Position numbers and translations under genes: made by a program
Source: JACVSF01 sp036702855
Lineage (GTDB): Bacteria > Cyanobacteriota > Cyanobacteriia > Phormidesmidales > Phormidesmidaceae
Reading direction: 5' to 3'
NCBI GenBank assembly: GCA_036702855.1
Contig: DATNQF010000107.1
Location: forward strand, 1 to 64,000
Length of the DNA: 64,000 bases
The notes under the pieces: generated by a model
Seen by the model: only the letters and a program-made list of their open reading frames with translations
Told to the model about the DNA's origin: nothing
Database searches by the model: none
Shown here: positions 7,863-16,015 of the stretch, one piece after another
Position numbering within the stretch: position 1 is the stretch's first letter
Layout: each line of letters opens with the position of its first letter

Positions 7863-8609
7863 ATGCTCTACATCGAAAATGTCTCTAAAGAATTTGACAA
7901 CGGCTTTAACGCCTTAGAGGGCATTACCCTGAAGATAAAGCCGGGGGAGATTGTTACCCTGGTGGGCACTAGCGGTTGCGGCAAAAGCACGCTGCTGCGG
8001 ATTGTGGCAGGGCTGGAGTTTCCTACGCTGGGTGGTGTGCTGATTGACAACGAGCTGATTACAGAACCACATCCTAAAGTGGGGCTGGTGTTTCAAGAGC
8101 CACGCCTCATGCCCTGGCTGACGGTGCAAGAAAACATTGAATTTGGCTTGCATCACTTGCCCTTGGCCGAGCGGCAGCAGAGATCGCAAGCGGTGTTGTC
8201 TAAGGTTCATCTGAGTCAGTTTGCCCGGTCGCTGCCCCGACAACTCTCTGGAGGACAGGCGCAGCGAGTTGCGATCGCACGGGCCCTCGTCACCCAGCCT
8301 GAAATCTTGCTGTTGGATGAACCTTTTAGCGCCCTCGATGCCTTTACCCGTGCCCAGCTCCAAGATCACTTGCTAGAGATTTGGGGCTACGACCAGCCCA
8401 CCCTACTGCTAGTCACTCACGACGTCGAAGAGGCACTGGTGTTGAGCGATCGCATTATTATGCTTCACCCTCACCCAGGGCGAATTCATCGGGTTCTGCG
8501 TGTAGATCTGCCTCGCCCTCGGCAGCGCAGTAGTGCCCCGTTCCAGCAGCTCAAAGAACAGCTGCTAGTAGGACTAGATCTTTCCCTAACTGCCCCTGCT
8601 CTGGTGTAA
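7863..8609 (+). CDS. ssuB: Aliphatic sulfonate ABC transporter ATP-binding protein
   Basis: The 248-residue ABC ATPase has all motifs: Walker A GTSGCGKST (about residue 37), Q-loop VFQEPRLMPW, signature LSGGQAQR, Walker B EILLLDEPF and H-loop LLVTHD. The LMPW after the Q-loop is typical of the nitrate/sulfonate/taurine subgroup. It powers sulfonate uptake with SsuA and SsuC. Confidence 0.93.
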   Translation: MLYIENVSKEFDNGFNALEGITLKIKPGEIVTLVGTSGCGKSTLLRIVAGLEFPTLGGVLIDNELITEPHPKVGLVFQEPRLMPWLTVQENIEFGLHHLPLAERQQRSQAVLSKVHLSQFARSLPRQLSGGQAQRVAIARALVTQPEILLLDEPFSALDAFTRAQLQDHLLEIWGYDQPTLLLVTHDVEEALVLSDRIIMLHPHPGRIHRVLRVDLPRPRQRSSAPFQQLKEQLLVGLDLSLTAPALV

Positions 8610-8639
8610 ACCTGGGGCAGACCTTTCCATCGAGAGTGA

Positions 8640-9857
8640 ATGACCGTGGTAATTTCTTCAAACGAACAGCCCGCCCTAAAGCCCTTTGTCAAAGACTCTG
8701 GAGCCTCAGCAATAGCGATTGCCCGTGAGCTGGCAGCCGAGTTTGCTCAGACGGCTGCCTTGCGGGATCAGCAGGGGGGAACGCCCAAGGCAGAACGCGA
8801 TCGCATCCGCGAAAGCGATCTGCTCCAGCTAATCATTCCAACCGTTTATGGGGGAACTGGGGAAACGTGGATTACCCTGGCTCAGGTGGTGCGGGAAATT
8901 GCCAAAGCTGATTCATCGTTGGCCCACGTCTTTTCCTATCACCACCTTGGGGTGATTATTCCCCACCTCTATGGCAACGAGACCCAAAAGCGCTTCTACT
9001 ACAGTGAAACCGCTTGCCAAAACAAGTTCTGGTGCAATGCGCTTAATCCCCGCGACCATCGGCTCATACTTACGCAAGACAGCAGTGGGTTTCGGCTAAA
9101 CGGCACCAAGAGCTTTTGCTCAGGTGCCAAAGATTCAGATTACTTGCCCACTACGGCAGTCACAGCAGACAAAGAAGGCTTTACAGTTGTCGTCGTGCCA
9201 ACCAATCGACCAGGGCTAGTCTTTCACGATGATTGGGACAACATTGGGCAGCGTCAGACGGACAGTGGCAGTGTCACTTTCAACGATGTCACTGTTTATC
9301 GGGAAGAGATTCTCACGGCCGACCAACCAGGACACCCCTTCACCACCTTTCGGGCCTGCCTGGCTCAGTTCAACCTCGCCAATATCTACGTTGGGGTCGC
9401 CCAGGGAGCATTGACTGCGGCCCGCGACTACACCCAAACCCAGACGCGTCCCTGGCTTACGGCTGGAGTAGAGAACGCCACCGAAGATCCCTATCTGCTG
9501 CACCACTACGGCGAGCTGTGGGTAGCGCTTAGTGGGGCTGAGGCACTCGTTGACCGGGCAGCTGTCCAGGTTCAGGCCGCCTGGGAACAGGGGTGGAACC
9601 TGAGCGAGCAACAACGGGGTGAGATGGCCTTGGCCGTTGCAACCGCCAAGATTGCAGCCACCCAGGCCGGACTAGCCGTCGCCAATCAAATCTTTGACCT
9701 GATGGGAGCCCGTGCAACGAGCCGCAAGCATGGCTTTGACCGCTACTGGCGCAATCTGCGCACCTTCACTCTGCACGACCCAGTAGATTACAAACTGCGT
9801 GAAGTTGGCAACTGGGTTTTGAACCAGCACTATCCCACACCGGGGTTCTATTCATAA
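8640..9857 (+). CDS. Acyl-CoA dehydrogenase-fold flavoprotein, SfnB/DszC-like sulfur acquisition oxidoreductase
   Basis: The 405-residue protein has the acyl-CoA dehydrogenase fold: an N-terminal helical domain with VYGGTGETWITLAQVVREIA, a central beta domain, and a C-terminal four-helix domain ending in FDLMGARATSRKHGFDRYWR. The late segment LRTFTLHDPVDYKLREVGNW is typical of the SfnB/DszC/isobutylamine-monooxygenase branch rather than of fatty-acid dehydrogenases. These enzymes use reduced flavin and O2 to attack sulfones, thiophenes or related compounds. Its position directly after ssuB supports a role in using organosulfur compounds. The exact substrate is unknown. Confidence 0.87.
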   Translation: MTVVISSNEQPALKPFVKDSGASAIAIARELAAEFAQTAALRDQQGGTPKAERDRIRESDLLQLIIPTVYGGTGETWITLAQVVREIAKADSSLAHVFSYHHLGVIIPHLYGNETQKRFYYSETACQNKFWCNALNPRDHRLILTQDSSGFRLNGTKSFCSGAKDSDYLPTTAVTADKEGFTVVVVPTNRPGLVFHDDWDNIGQRQTDSGSVTFNDVTVYREEILTADQPGHPFTTFRACLAQFNLANIYVGVAQGALTAARDYTQTQTRPWLTAGVENATEDPYLLHHYGELWVALSGAEALVDRAAVQVQAAWEQGWNLSEQQRGEMALAVATAKIAATQAGLAVANQIFDLMGARATSRKHGFDRYWRNLRTFTLHDPVDYKLREVGNWVLNQHYPTPGFYS

Positions 9858-9868
9858 GGAGGTTCACT

Positions 9869-10171
9869 GTGGATTTTCCCGCATGGAACGAAGTCTTCAG
9901 AAGACTGAGGGTAGAAGCTAGCACCCAAGCACCCGCGATTGCTCTACGAGGATTTATGGATCTAGACCTAGATGTGGTCGGGGTCTATGCCATTGGCCAT
10001 CATCCCTCGGCAGCCTTTCTAGCAGCAGCCAGACAATTTGAGCCGCTGCTAGTGGCTCATCCAGAGAGATTCCGCTATAGCTGGGCTGAAATCAAAGGCA
10101 ACCAGTTCGAGGAAGTGTATCCTTGGCACGAGCAAGCTCAGCCGATTACGCTGGTCGAGCTGTGTGCATAA
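9869..10171 (+). CDS. Conserved-looking hypothetical protein at the end of the ssu operon
   Basis: The 100-residue soluble protein starts at GTG behind a very strong ribosome binding site, AAGGAGG, 11 bp after the flavoprotein stop, so it is almost certainly translated with the operon. It has alternating helix and strand patterns (ALRGFMDLDLDVVGVYAIGH, PLLVAHPERFRYSWAEIKG) but I do not recognise a family. The context suggests an accessory function in sulfonate or sulfone use. Confidence 0.7.
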   Translation: MDFPAWNEVFRRLRVEASTQAPAIALRGFMDLDLDVVGVYAIGHHPSAAFLAAARQFEPLLVAHPERFRYSWAEIKGNQFEEVYPWHEQAQPITLVELCA

Positions 10172-10263
10172 ACCCTATTCAGACCAGCACATTGAATAAG
10201 ACAACTGGATTTAACAGAAGGTCAGTGCGACTCAAGAACCGTTCGCATTCTCAAGCCAACACA

Positions 10264-10353
10264 ATGGAAAACCAGAATTTACTGATTTTGACCCTGTCTT
10301 CCCTAGCCAGCTTTGTCGCCCTAATCAGCTTGGCCTTTCTCAGTGGTCTCTAG
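10264..10353 (+). CDS. Possible 29-residue single-span membrane peptide
   Basis: The frame encodes MENQNLLILTLSSLASFVAL followed by ISLAFLSGL, a short polar start and one hydrophobic helix. It lies between the ssu operon and the convergent chrA gene. There is no clear ribosome binding site and the frame is open upstream, so its reality is uncertain. It does not match the small photosystem or cytochrome b6f subunits that I know. Confidence 0.3.
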   Translation: MENQNLLILTLSSLASFVALISLAFLSGL

Positions 10354-10413
10354 AAACTGAACGAGCGCTGATTTTGGCACTTGCACTCTGATCTTAAATT
10401 CGAGCTGTGATCG

Positions 10414-11607
10414 TTATCCCTGTGGATACATCACTGGATAAATGAGGAGTCCTACAATGGCTGCGATCGCAACTACCAACGGCTCAGGTAGCTTTTTGCC
10501 AAAGCGCCATAGGGCTGCCAGCGTTACTACACCAATCAGTAGGGTAGGAATATCGCGCAGGGACTGCCTGCCCAAAACGACTACAGCCCCAGCAATCGCT
10601 CCAGTAGCGGCTACCGTTACTCCATTAACGAAGGCTGCAATTGCAGGCTTTTTGCCGTGCTTTCTGAAGTAGGGGGCTGGGATGATGGTCAGCAGGTAGC
10701 AGGGAATAAACATTGCGATCGCAGCCACACAAGCCCCGGCAAACCCTGCCACCAAAAACCCAATAAATCCTGTCGTAATCACAACAGGCCCCGGCGTGAT
10801 CATCGCTACGGCCACCGCATCAACAAACTGCTGAGCATCGAGCCATTGGTAATGCTTTACCACACCCCCGTAGAGAAAGGGCACGATAGCCAAGCCGCTG
10901 CCAAATACAAAAGACCCCGCAGTGCCAAAGAAAAGGAAGATTTGCCAAAGTAGGGGTGCCGTTGCTACAGGAACAGCCGCTACTAGGGGAACAAAAGGCA
11001 GACCTACAAAGCTTGTTAGCTTACGTCGCTGAAACCACTTGCGAGGGGGTGCTTTGATCAGCCAAACCAAAACGCCCGCCGCCAAAATAAGCTCGATCCG
11101 CTCCGACTCGGTGACGATAGTTGCGATCGCATTAACCAGATAAATGCCCCAAAATAGCCAGTCAGTCCCCACGGTTTTGCGGGTTAGCTTGTAGGTACTT
11201 TGGGCAATGATGCCGATTACGCAAGCTCCGACGCCGTAAAATACAGCCTGCATCCAGCTTAGGCCGCCATAAAGCGTGTAGGCCCAACCCAGCGCTACCA
11301 CCATCAAAAACGACGGCAACACAAAGGCCAAACCAACCAGCGCCGAGCCCAAAAAGCCGTAGTGCAGATAGCCCAGGTAAAACGACAGTTGGGCAGCCAG
11401 AGGCCCAGGGGCAACTTGGGCCAGAGTCAAGCCCTCCTGATAGCCCGCTTCAGAAATCCACTGCCGATCTTCCACCAGGTCGCGATGCATGTAGCCGATC
11501 AGCGCAATCGGCCCGCCGAACCCCAGTGCCCCCAGTTTCAAAAAGTACTGAGTAAGTTGCTTCAGCGAGTACGTTGGCTGTTCCAATTCTGTCGTTGTAG
11601 ACTTCAT
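10414..11607 (-). CDS. chrA: ChrA-family chromate transporter
   Basis: The 397-residue membrane protein has the duplicated ChrA layout: an N-terminal half with YFLKLGALGFGGPIALIGYM and LTLAQVAPGPLAAQLSFYLGY, and a C-terminal half with FVFGSGLAIVPFL, AVAMITPGPVVITTGFIGF and a final hydrophobic pair. The repeated PGP motifs are diagnostic. The family exports chromate, and in Synechococcus the related srpC lies among genes induced by sulfur starvation, since chromate and sulfate share uptake routes. The location beside ssu genes fits that pattern. It is transcribed away from the small gene at 11881, and the gap between them holds palindromes. Confidence 0.9.
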   Translation of the reverse strand: MKSTTTELEQPTYSLKQLTQYFLKLGALGFGGPIALIGYMHRDLVEDRQWISEAGYQEGLTLAQVAPGPLAAQLSFYLGYLHYGFLGSALVGLAFVLPSFLMVVALGWAYTLYGGLSWMQAVFYGVGACVIGIIAQSTYKLTRKTVGTDWLFWGIYLVNAIATIVTESERIELILAAGVLVWLIKAPPRKWFQRRKLTSFVGLPFVPLVAAVPVATAPLLWQIFLFFGTAGSFVFGSGLAIVPFLYGGVVKHYQWLDAQQFVDAVAVAMITPGPVVITTGFIGFLVAGFAGACVAAIAMFIPCYLLTIIPAPYFRKHGKKPAIAAFVNGVTVAATGAIAGAVVVLGRQSLRDIPTLLIGVVTLAALWRFGKKLPEPLVVAIAAIVGLLIYPVMYPQG

Positions 11608-11830
11608 CGCCGCTTCCTTTCAATTTGCTGCTAGCGGGTTTCCCCTAAACTTCTGGACTAGCCAGGTAAATAGTAGAACGTTGATACCGAGCCTATTTCG
11701 AGAGTTTGAGGCTTGTTGAGCTAGACCTTAGTTATAGAATGAATCGGCACTTTTTCAAAATTATTTTCAATTGTTTCTGAGTTTACCTGAGATTCGATAG
11801 GGTTCATGAGAAGTTAGTTCAAAACAAAAT

Positions 11831-11854
11831 CCGGCAAGCCCACCGATTTACCGG
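11831..11854. promoter_or_regulatory. GC-rich 24-bp palindrome, putative operator copy 2
   Basis: The ends are CCGGCAAGCC and GATTTACCGG. It matches the element at 236-259 in layout and in most bases. It ends 26 bp before the ATG at 11881, much like copy 1 relative to its gene. The rest of this 273-bp chrA-11881 gap has an AT-rich stretch with a weaker palindrome around 11754-11768 (TCAAAATTATTTTCA) and no further ORF. Confidence 0.5.
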
Positions 11855-11880
11855 GGTTTCCTTTTACAAACCAACCTTCC

Positions 11881-12087
11881 ATGACTACTCTGCAATTAAA
11901 AGTTTCAGCAAGAGAGACTCAATCTCGAGCTTTAGGACAAAAGCCCTTTCATCGCTCCCTGCAAAACCGCTGGCACCACGGACGCGCCTACGGCGTGATA
12001 GCTGCGATCGCACCTTTAGTCATCCTGGGTTTGCTGCTAGTGCATATGCACATGCTGACCCGGAGCCGGATCAATTGTCTGCGCTGA
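11881..12087 (+). CDS. Small hypothetical membrane protein
   Basis: The 68-residue frame has a basic N-terminal half and a single hydrophobic segment (about residues 38-57, GVIAAIAPLVILGLLLVHMH). No family is recognised. It has a putative operator 26 bp upstream, which supports it being a real, regulated gene. A clear Shine-Dalgarno sequence is not seen. Confidence 0.45.
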   Translation: MTTLQLKVSARETQSRALGQKPFHRSLQNRWHHGRAYGVIAAIAPLVILGLLLVHMHMLTRSRINCLR

Positions 12088-12162
12088 CTGATTGGCTCTA
12101 ATCGGCTCCGACCCTAAGGTTTCTATACGTTTCCAATTGTCACTCCTACCGGGAAAACCCAG

Positions 12163-13431
12163 ATGTTGAAGGACGCTCAAGGATTAGCGGTCACAACTGA
12201 CTCACCACAGGCCATTGTTGCGATCAACGAATTTACCGAACAGGCACTGTGCTACGGTCGTCATGCTGAAACGGTTCTGCTCAAAGGTATTGCTGCGGAT
12301 CCCAGATGTGCGCTGCTACAGGCCTATGCAGCAGGCTACTACCTCAGCCAGGAAAATCGACTAGATCGGGAGCGGGCCTTGAGCCACCTTACTCAAGCGC
12401 AGGTGAGACTAGAGCAGGTGACGCAGCGAGAGAGACTTTTTATTGATGCGATCGCAGCCTGGGCCAAGGGTAATATCGATCAAGCCATTGCTCACCACGA
12501 AGCGTTGGCCCAGGTTTTTCCCCAAGATTTACTGTCGGTACAGCAAGGCCAATACCACTACTTCTACCGGGGAGACAGTGCCCGCCTCCTCAAAATTGCC
12601 GAAAGGGTTCTTCCCGAGCATCAAGACAAACCTCATCTTCCCCTGCTCTACGGCATGGTCGCCTTTGGTCTAGAGCAGTGCCATCAGCTCGATCAGGCTG
12701 AGGCGATGGGTCGGCTGGCTACTCGCTTACATCGGCAAAACCCTTGGGCACACCATGCTGTCGCTCACGTACTCGATACCCAAGGCCGCTATGCCGAGGG
12801 CGTAGCTTGGATGGAGTCGGTCGCCGATACCTGGGAACATTGCAACTCTATGCTTTATACCCACAACTGGTGGCACGTGGCCCTGTTTTACCTAGCCCAG
12901 GGCAATACGTCAGCAGTGCTAAGGCTATACGACCAGCAGGTTTGGGGCAAAGCCAGAAAAGAGACCCCTAAAGATCAGGTCGGGGCGATTTCCCTGCTGT
13001 TACGGCTGGAGCTGAAAGGCATTGACGTGGGTCGCCGTTGGCACCTGTTGGGCCGCTATCTAAAGGCTCGTGTGGAGGAGCATGCCCTCCCCTTTCAAGA
13101 TTTGCACTACGTGTATGGTTTAACGCGGGCGGGTCAGCCCGATCTTGCTGAAACCATGATCGAAGATATGGCCCGCCATGCCCAAACCCTAGACCCCATT
13201 CAGCAGCGCCGCTGGAGTTATCTAGCAGTACCCGCCGCTCAAGGATTAGCGTCCCACGCTCGGGGCCACTGGGGCAGTGCAGTAGCTTACCTCAAGCCAG
13301 TTCTGCCACATTTGGAACAGCTTGGGGGCAGCCACACCCAGCGCCGTCTATTTCAACAGCTCTATCAGCAGGCGGTGGTGCGATCGCAAATGAACTCGCG
13401 ATTTGCTGTCAGTGCTGCGTTGTGCACTTGA
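12163..13431 (+). CDS. TTC38-like tetratricopeptide repeat protein
   Basis: The 422-residue soluble protein is built of helical pairs. The signature stretch WAHHAVAHVLDTQGRYAEGV followed by AWMESVADTWEHCNSMLYTH is characteristic of the TTC38 family, a TPR group present in bacteria and animals with no defined biochemical role. There is no signal peptide. Its last 67 bases overlap the 3' end of the convergent PhnD-like gene, and a HIP1 site lies in that overlap. Confidence 0.8.
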   Translation: MLKDAQGLAVTTDSPQAIVAINEFTEQALCYGRHAETVLLKGIAADPRCALLQAYAAGYYLSQENRLDRERALSHLTQAQVRLEQVTQRERLFIDAIAAWAKGNIDQAIAHHEALAQVFPQDLLSVQQGQYHYFYRGDSARLLKIAERVLPEHQDKPHLPLLYGMVAFGLEQCHQLDQAEAMGRLATRLHRQNPWAHHAVAHVLDTQGRYAEGVAWMESVADTWEHCNSMLYTHNWWHVALFYLAQGNTSAVLRLYDQQVWGKARKETPKDQVGAISLLLRLELKGIDVGRRWHLLGRYLKARVEEHALPFQDLHYVYGLTRAGQPDLAETMIEDMARHAQTLDPIQQRRWSYLAVPAAQGLASHARGHWGSAVAYLKPVLPHLEQLGGSHTQRRLFQQLYQQAVVRSQMNSRFAVSAALCT

Positions 13432-14171
13432 AGAACGGGTTGGTAGGTAGCAGCATCTACGGGGGCAAAGCAGCGAATTCCGGCCTGATCCAAGTTGTGC
13501 TGCAAGACAGCATCAGGTTGTAACAGTGCCCGCTGAATTGCCCTCTGTAGTGTCTTCCCCAACCGCTGTGAAACCGCAAATGGTGGCATTGGGGACGGCC
13601 CCAGAGAGGTCACAATCTTAATCTGCGTTGCCCACTCAGGATGGTCGCGCAGGGCTTGCTCCAACACGGTGCTGTCAATGGCTGCACAGTCGGCTTTGCC
13701 TGCCATAACCCACTGAAGCGATCGCAAATGGGCACCTGACTGCACCACACAACGAAAAAATTCCTGCTCTTGTCTCAGCAGATAATGGCGCATCAAGCTG
13801 TAGCCGCTGTGAGAACCAACCTCGTTGTAGCAAAAAACCGTTTGAGCCAAGTCATCCCAGCGTTGCAGAGGGCTGCTGGCCCGCACAATCACGTCTGAGA
13901 AATAGATCGGACGCTCACCATAGCGATCGGCCTGCATCACCGGAGCGACCAAAGGCCTAATACAACCAGGGTTTGCCTGCTCCAGTCGCATCAGGGGCAG
14001 ACCACAAATAAAGAACGCATCCCATCCATCCTGGGCAAGTTTAGGATCAACCAGCGGATCAGTATCTGCTGCAAGGGTCTGCACTGCAATGCCGAAGGAT
14101 CTCCCCAGGTAATCACCTACCGCCTTGTACAGCCAGAACAAATTCGGTGCAAGATAAGAGACAATTCGCAT
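13365..14171 (-). CDS. PhnD-like substrate-binding protein without signal peptide
   Basis: The 268-residue protein has the phosphate/phosphonate-binding PhnD-type fold: LAPNLFWLYKAVGDYLGRSF, a WDAFFICGLPLMRL strand, a DVIVRASSPLQRWDDLAQTV segment and an ADCAAIDSTVLEQALRDHP block. Transporter-bound members are exported, but this one begins directly with the first beta strand (MRIVSYLAP), so it should be cytoplasmic. No permease or ATPase genes adjoin it. It lies 21 bp downstream of the Crp-family regulator gene on the same strand and is probably co-transcribed. It may sense a small anion or organosulfur compound inside the cell; this is inference. Confidence 0.75.
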   Translation of the reverse strand: MRIVSYLAPNLFWLYKAVGDYLGRSFGIAVQTLAADTDPLVDPKLAQDGWDAFFICGLPLMRLEQANPGCIRPLVAPVMQADRYGERPIYFSDVIVRASSPLQRWDDLAQTVFCYNEVGSHSGYSLMRHYLLRQEQEFFRCVVQSGAHLRSLQWVMAGKADCAAIDSTVLEQALRDHPEWATQIKIVTSLGPSPMPPFAVSQRLGKTLQRAIQRALLQPDAVLQHNLDQAGIRCFAPVDAATYQPVLQVHNAALTANREFICDRTTAC

Positions 14172-14192
14172 GGGCTACTAGGCTCTGGGCTA

Positions 14193-14792
14193 CTAGATCT
14201 CGTAATGCCAATGTTCAGCCTCTTGAGCCAGAATGAGCTGCCGTGAGGCGCGATAGATTAGCCCTTGATCTTCAAACTGACCTAAAAGCCGCGTCACTGT
14301 AACCCGAGTCAGGCCGCTCAACTCCGCTAGATCCTGGTGAGTCAGCCGTAGGTCAATTAAGCAGCCCCGCTCGATCTGCTGACCAAATCGACGAGCCAGC
14401 CAGCTCAAAACACCCAATAAAATCACGTCAGCGCGACGATTGGCGCGAATGAGTAGCAGCGTCTCCGTCTGCTGCCAGTAGCTCAGCAATACCTCCGCAG
14501 GCGGCTGCCAGTCGGTCGTCAGAATTGGCTCTGCTTCAACCTGAGACATAGCTTCCACGATAAACGGCTGCGCTTTAGAGAGCGGTTGGCCAACCACATC
14601 CCCAGCAGTCCAAATTCCCAGCGTGATCACGCTGCCGTCCTCCAAGTAGCACAGGGTACGGGCCACGCCCGACTTTAAAAGCCAGTAAAGATTGTTCCGG
14701 TTAGGCAGCGGTGTGCGATTGGGAAAAATGCGGCTGACTGCGGCTGCGGGCACGGAAGAGACAAACGGTACCGATTGGGGTTTAACTAACAT
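14193..14792 (-). CDS. Crp/Fnr-family transcription regulator, CysR-like
   Basis: The roughly 199-residue protein has an N-terminal cyclic-nucleotide-type beta-barrel (LYWLLKSGVARTLCYLEDGS, VITLGIWTAGDVVGQPLS) without a recognisable cAMP-binding Arg/Glu cassette. The C-terminal winged helix has LTHQDLAELSGLTRVTVTRL as helix-turn-helix. ATG at 14792 was chosen because AAGG lies 6 bp before it; in-frame ATGs at 14798 and 14816 would add two or eight residues. Cyanobacterial relatives include NtcA and CysR. With the sulfur genes on both sides, a CysR-like sulfur regulator is the best guess. A perfect palindrome lies about 115 bp upstream. Confidence 0.8.
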   Translation of the reverse strand: MLVKPQSVPFVSSVPAAAVSRIFPNRTPLPNRNNLYWLLKSGVARTLCYLEDGSVITLGIWTAGDVVGQPLSKAQPFIVEAMSQVEAEPILTTDWQPPAEVLLSYWQQTETLLLIRANRRADVILLGVLSWLARRFGQQIERGCLIDLRLTHQDLAELSGLTRVTVTRLLGQFEDQGLIYRASRQLILAQEAEHWHYEI

Positions 14793-14906
14793 GCTCATCC
14801 TTGTTAAGTCCCACATTTGACTAGAACAGAGTTCTCACTCCTAGCCAAGCCAGAGAACTCACTCCCGATAATGACACAGCTTGAATCAAAACTCAAACAA
14901 GATTCA

Positions 14907-14926
14907 ATTTCAAATGAATTTGAAAT
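14907..14926. promoter_or_regulatory. Perfect AT-rich palindrome upstream of the Crp-family gene
   Basis: Perfect 9-bp arms, ATTTCAAAT and ATTTGAAAT, surround GA. The centre AAATGAATTT is identical to the centre of the palindrome before ssuD. It lies in the divergent gap between the regulator gene and the DUF2087 gene. It may be the binding site of the regulator itself or of another sulfur regulator. Confidence 0.5.
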
Positions 14927-15089
14927 CAAAGTGACTTCAAAAATTGCTTTAGCAGAGCGTAGTGAACAAGCACGCTATCAACACCTTGTCACTTTTCTCC
15001 TCCTACAATCTGAGTCATATCAAGGTCATCAGCTACAGACCCAAAAGAACTTACCTCATCCTCAAACATCGCTAAGAGCGCTGCCTCAT

Positions 15090-15368
15090 ATGGACTACCC
15101 TACAGAGCTTAAGCACTATCTGGATGAGCAGGGACGGCTCAAGACATGGCCTTCCAAGCGTCGCAAGGGACAAACCCAGCAAATAGCCCTGGAATATCTC
15201 GCAACCAAGTTTGAACCTGGCGTGTTCTACAACGAACGAGAGGTCAATACCTTACTGAATCAGCACCATACGTTTGGCGATCCGGCTCTGCTGCGCCGAG
15301 AACTCTTTGACCGAGGGTTGGTGGATCGCGTTCGAGATGGATCTGCCTACTGGTTGAAACAGGGATAA
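15090..15368 (+). CDS. DUF2087-domain protein
   Basis: From ATG 15090 the product is 92 residues and matches the DUF2087 pattern nearly end to end: LDEQGRLKTWPSKRRKGQ, EYLATKFEPGVFYNEREVN, ALLRRELFDRGLVDR and GSAYWL. The domain looks like a small winged-helix and is often annotated as a transcriptional regulator. The frame is open to 14817, but that extension runs through the AT-rich palindrome, so the short form is preferred. It is divergent from the Crp-family gene. Confidence 0.75.
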   Translation: MDYPTELKHYLDEQGRLKTWPSKRRKGQTQQIALEYLATKFEPGVFYNEREVNTLLNQHHTFGDPALLRRELFDRGLVDRVRDGSAYWLKQG

Positions 15369-15393
15369 GAAGGGTTTACAGAATGAGGCAGTC

Positions 15394-15431
15394 AGTGGAG
15401 GAGAGCGTGCGATCGCACGCTCTCCTCCACT
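15394..15431. repeat. Perfect 38-bp palindrome centred on HIP1
   Basis: The half-site AGTGGAGGAGAGCGTGCGA reads identically on both strands, with GCGATCGC at the exact centre. RNA from it would form a stem of about 17 bp with a four-base loop. It lies 25 bp after the DUF2087 stop and could act as a terminator, but there is no T tract. Confidence 0.8.
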
Positions 15432-15500
15432 AAACACCACAAACCAGAAGAGAGGCATTCTCTGAGCAATTTGGCTCCATGCCTGTTTGTTACGCCCCTC

Positions 15501-15528
15501 TAGACTATAGAAAAAATTCTAGTATAAT
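15501..15528 (+). promoter_or_regulatory. Putative sigma-70-type promoter of the mrp operon
   Basis: TATAAT at 15523-15528 is preceded by TAGACT at 15501-15506 with 16-bp spacing. It lies about 150 bp before the first Mrp gene. This argues against the longer upstream start of that reading frame. Confidence 0.55.
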
Positions 15529-15679
15529 CCTATTAGTCATTGATATAAGCCTATTCCTAAAACCTAGAGGCCTCTATTCCGGCTCGGCCCAAACAGATGC
15601 TGTCTCTGGTTCAAGCAACGCACAAGCGTGTGCTCCTTCTCTTTTGTCTTACGTACACCTCTACCCAATCGGTAACTCC

Positions 15680-16015
15680 GTGTTAGAAGCCTGCGTATTC
15701 GCGACTATCCTGTGCGGATTTCTCGGTATCCTCCTTAAGCAAAACCTGGTGATGAAAATCATCTCCATGGATGTCATGAGCACGGGGGTGATCGCCTGCT
15801 ATGTTCTTGTCGCCTCCCGCACTGGTCTATTTACCCCAATCGTGTCCGACATCCAGCGAGGGGCCTACGCCGATCCTGTGCCCCAAGCAGTCATCCTGAC
15901 CGCGATTGTGATCGGTTTTTCGATTCAGGCTCTCATGCTCGTCGGGGTAATGAAGCTAGCAAGAGACAACCCAACGCTGGAAAGTCGCGAGATTGAGAAG
16001 AGCAATACGCCATGA
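15680..16015 (+). CDS. mrpC: Mrp-type Na+/H+ antiporter subunit C
   Basis: From GTG 15680 the 111-residue product is a NuoK/MnhC-like three-helix protein with LEACVFATILCGFLGILLKQ, DVMSTGVIACYVLVA and a last helix VPQAVILTAIVIGFSIQAL. That length matches the family. The frame is open upstream to 15479, but this would run through the promoter and add unrelated residues. The stop overlaps the mrpD start as ATGA. It is a subunit of the multi-subunit cation/proton antiporter in the membrane. Confidence 0.88.
   Translation: MLEACVFATILCGFLGILLKQNLVMKIISMDVMSTGVIACYVLVASRTGLFTPIVSDIQRGAYADPVPQAVILTAIVIGFSIQALMLVGVMKLARDNPTLESREIEKSNTP

Noticed and set aside
7914..8369. Minus-strand ORF of 151 residues inside ssuB
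   Set aside because: It is a shadow of a well-supported ABC ATPase gene on the other strand.
15479..15679. Long N-terminal extension of MrpC
   Set aside because: It contains the TATAAT promoter and exceeds the family length.
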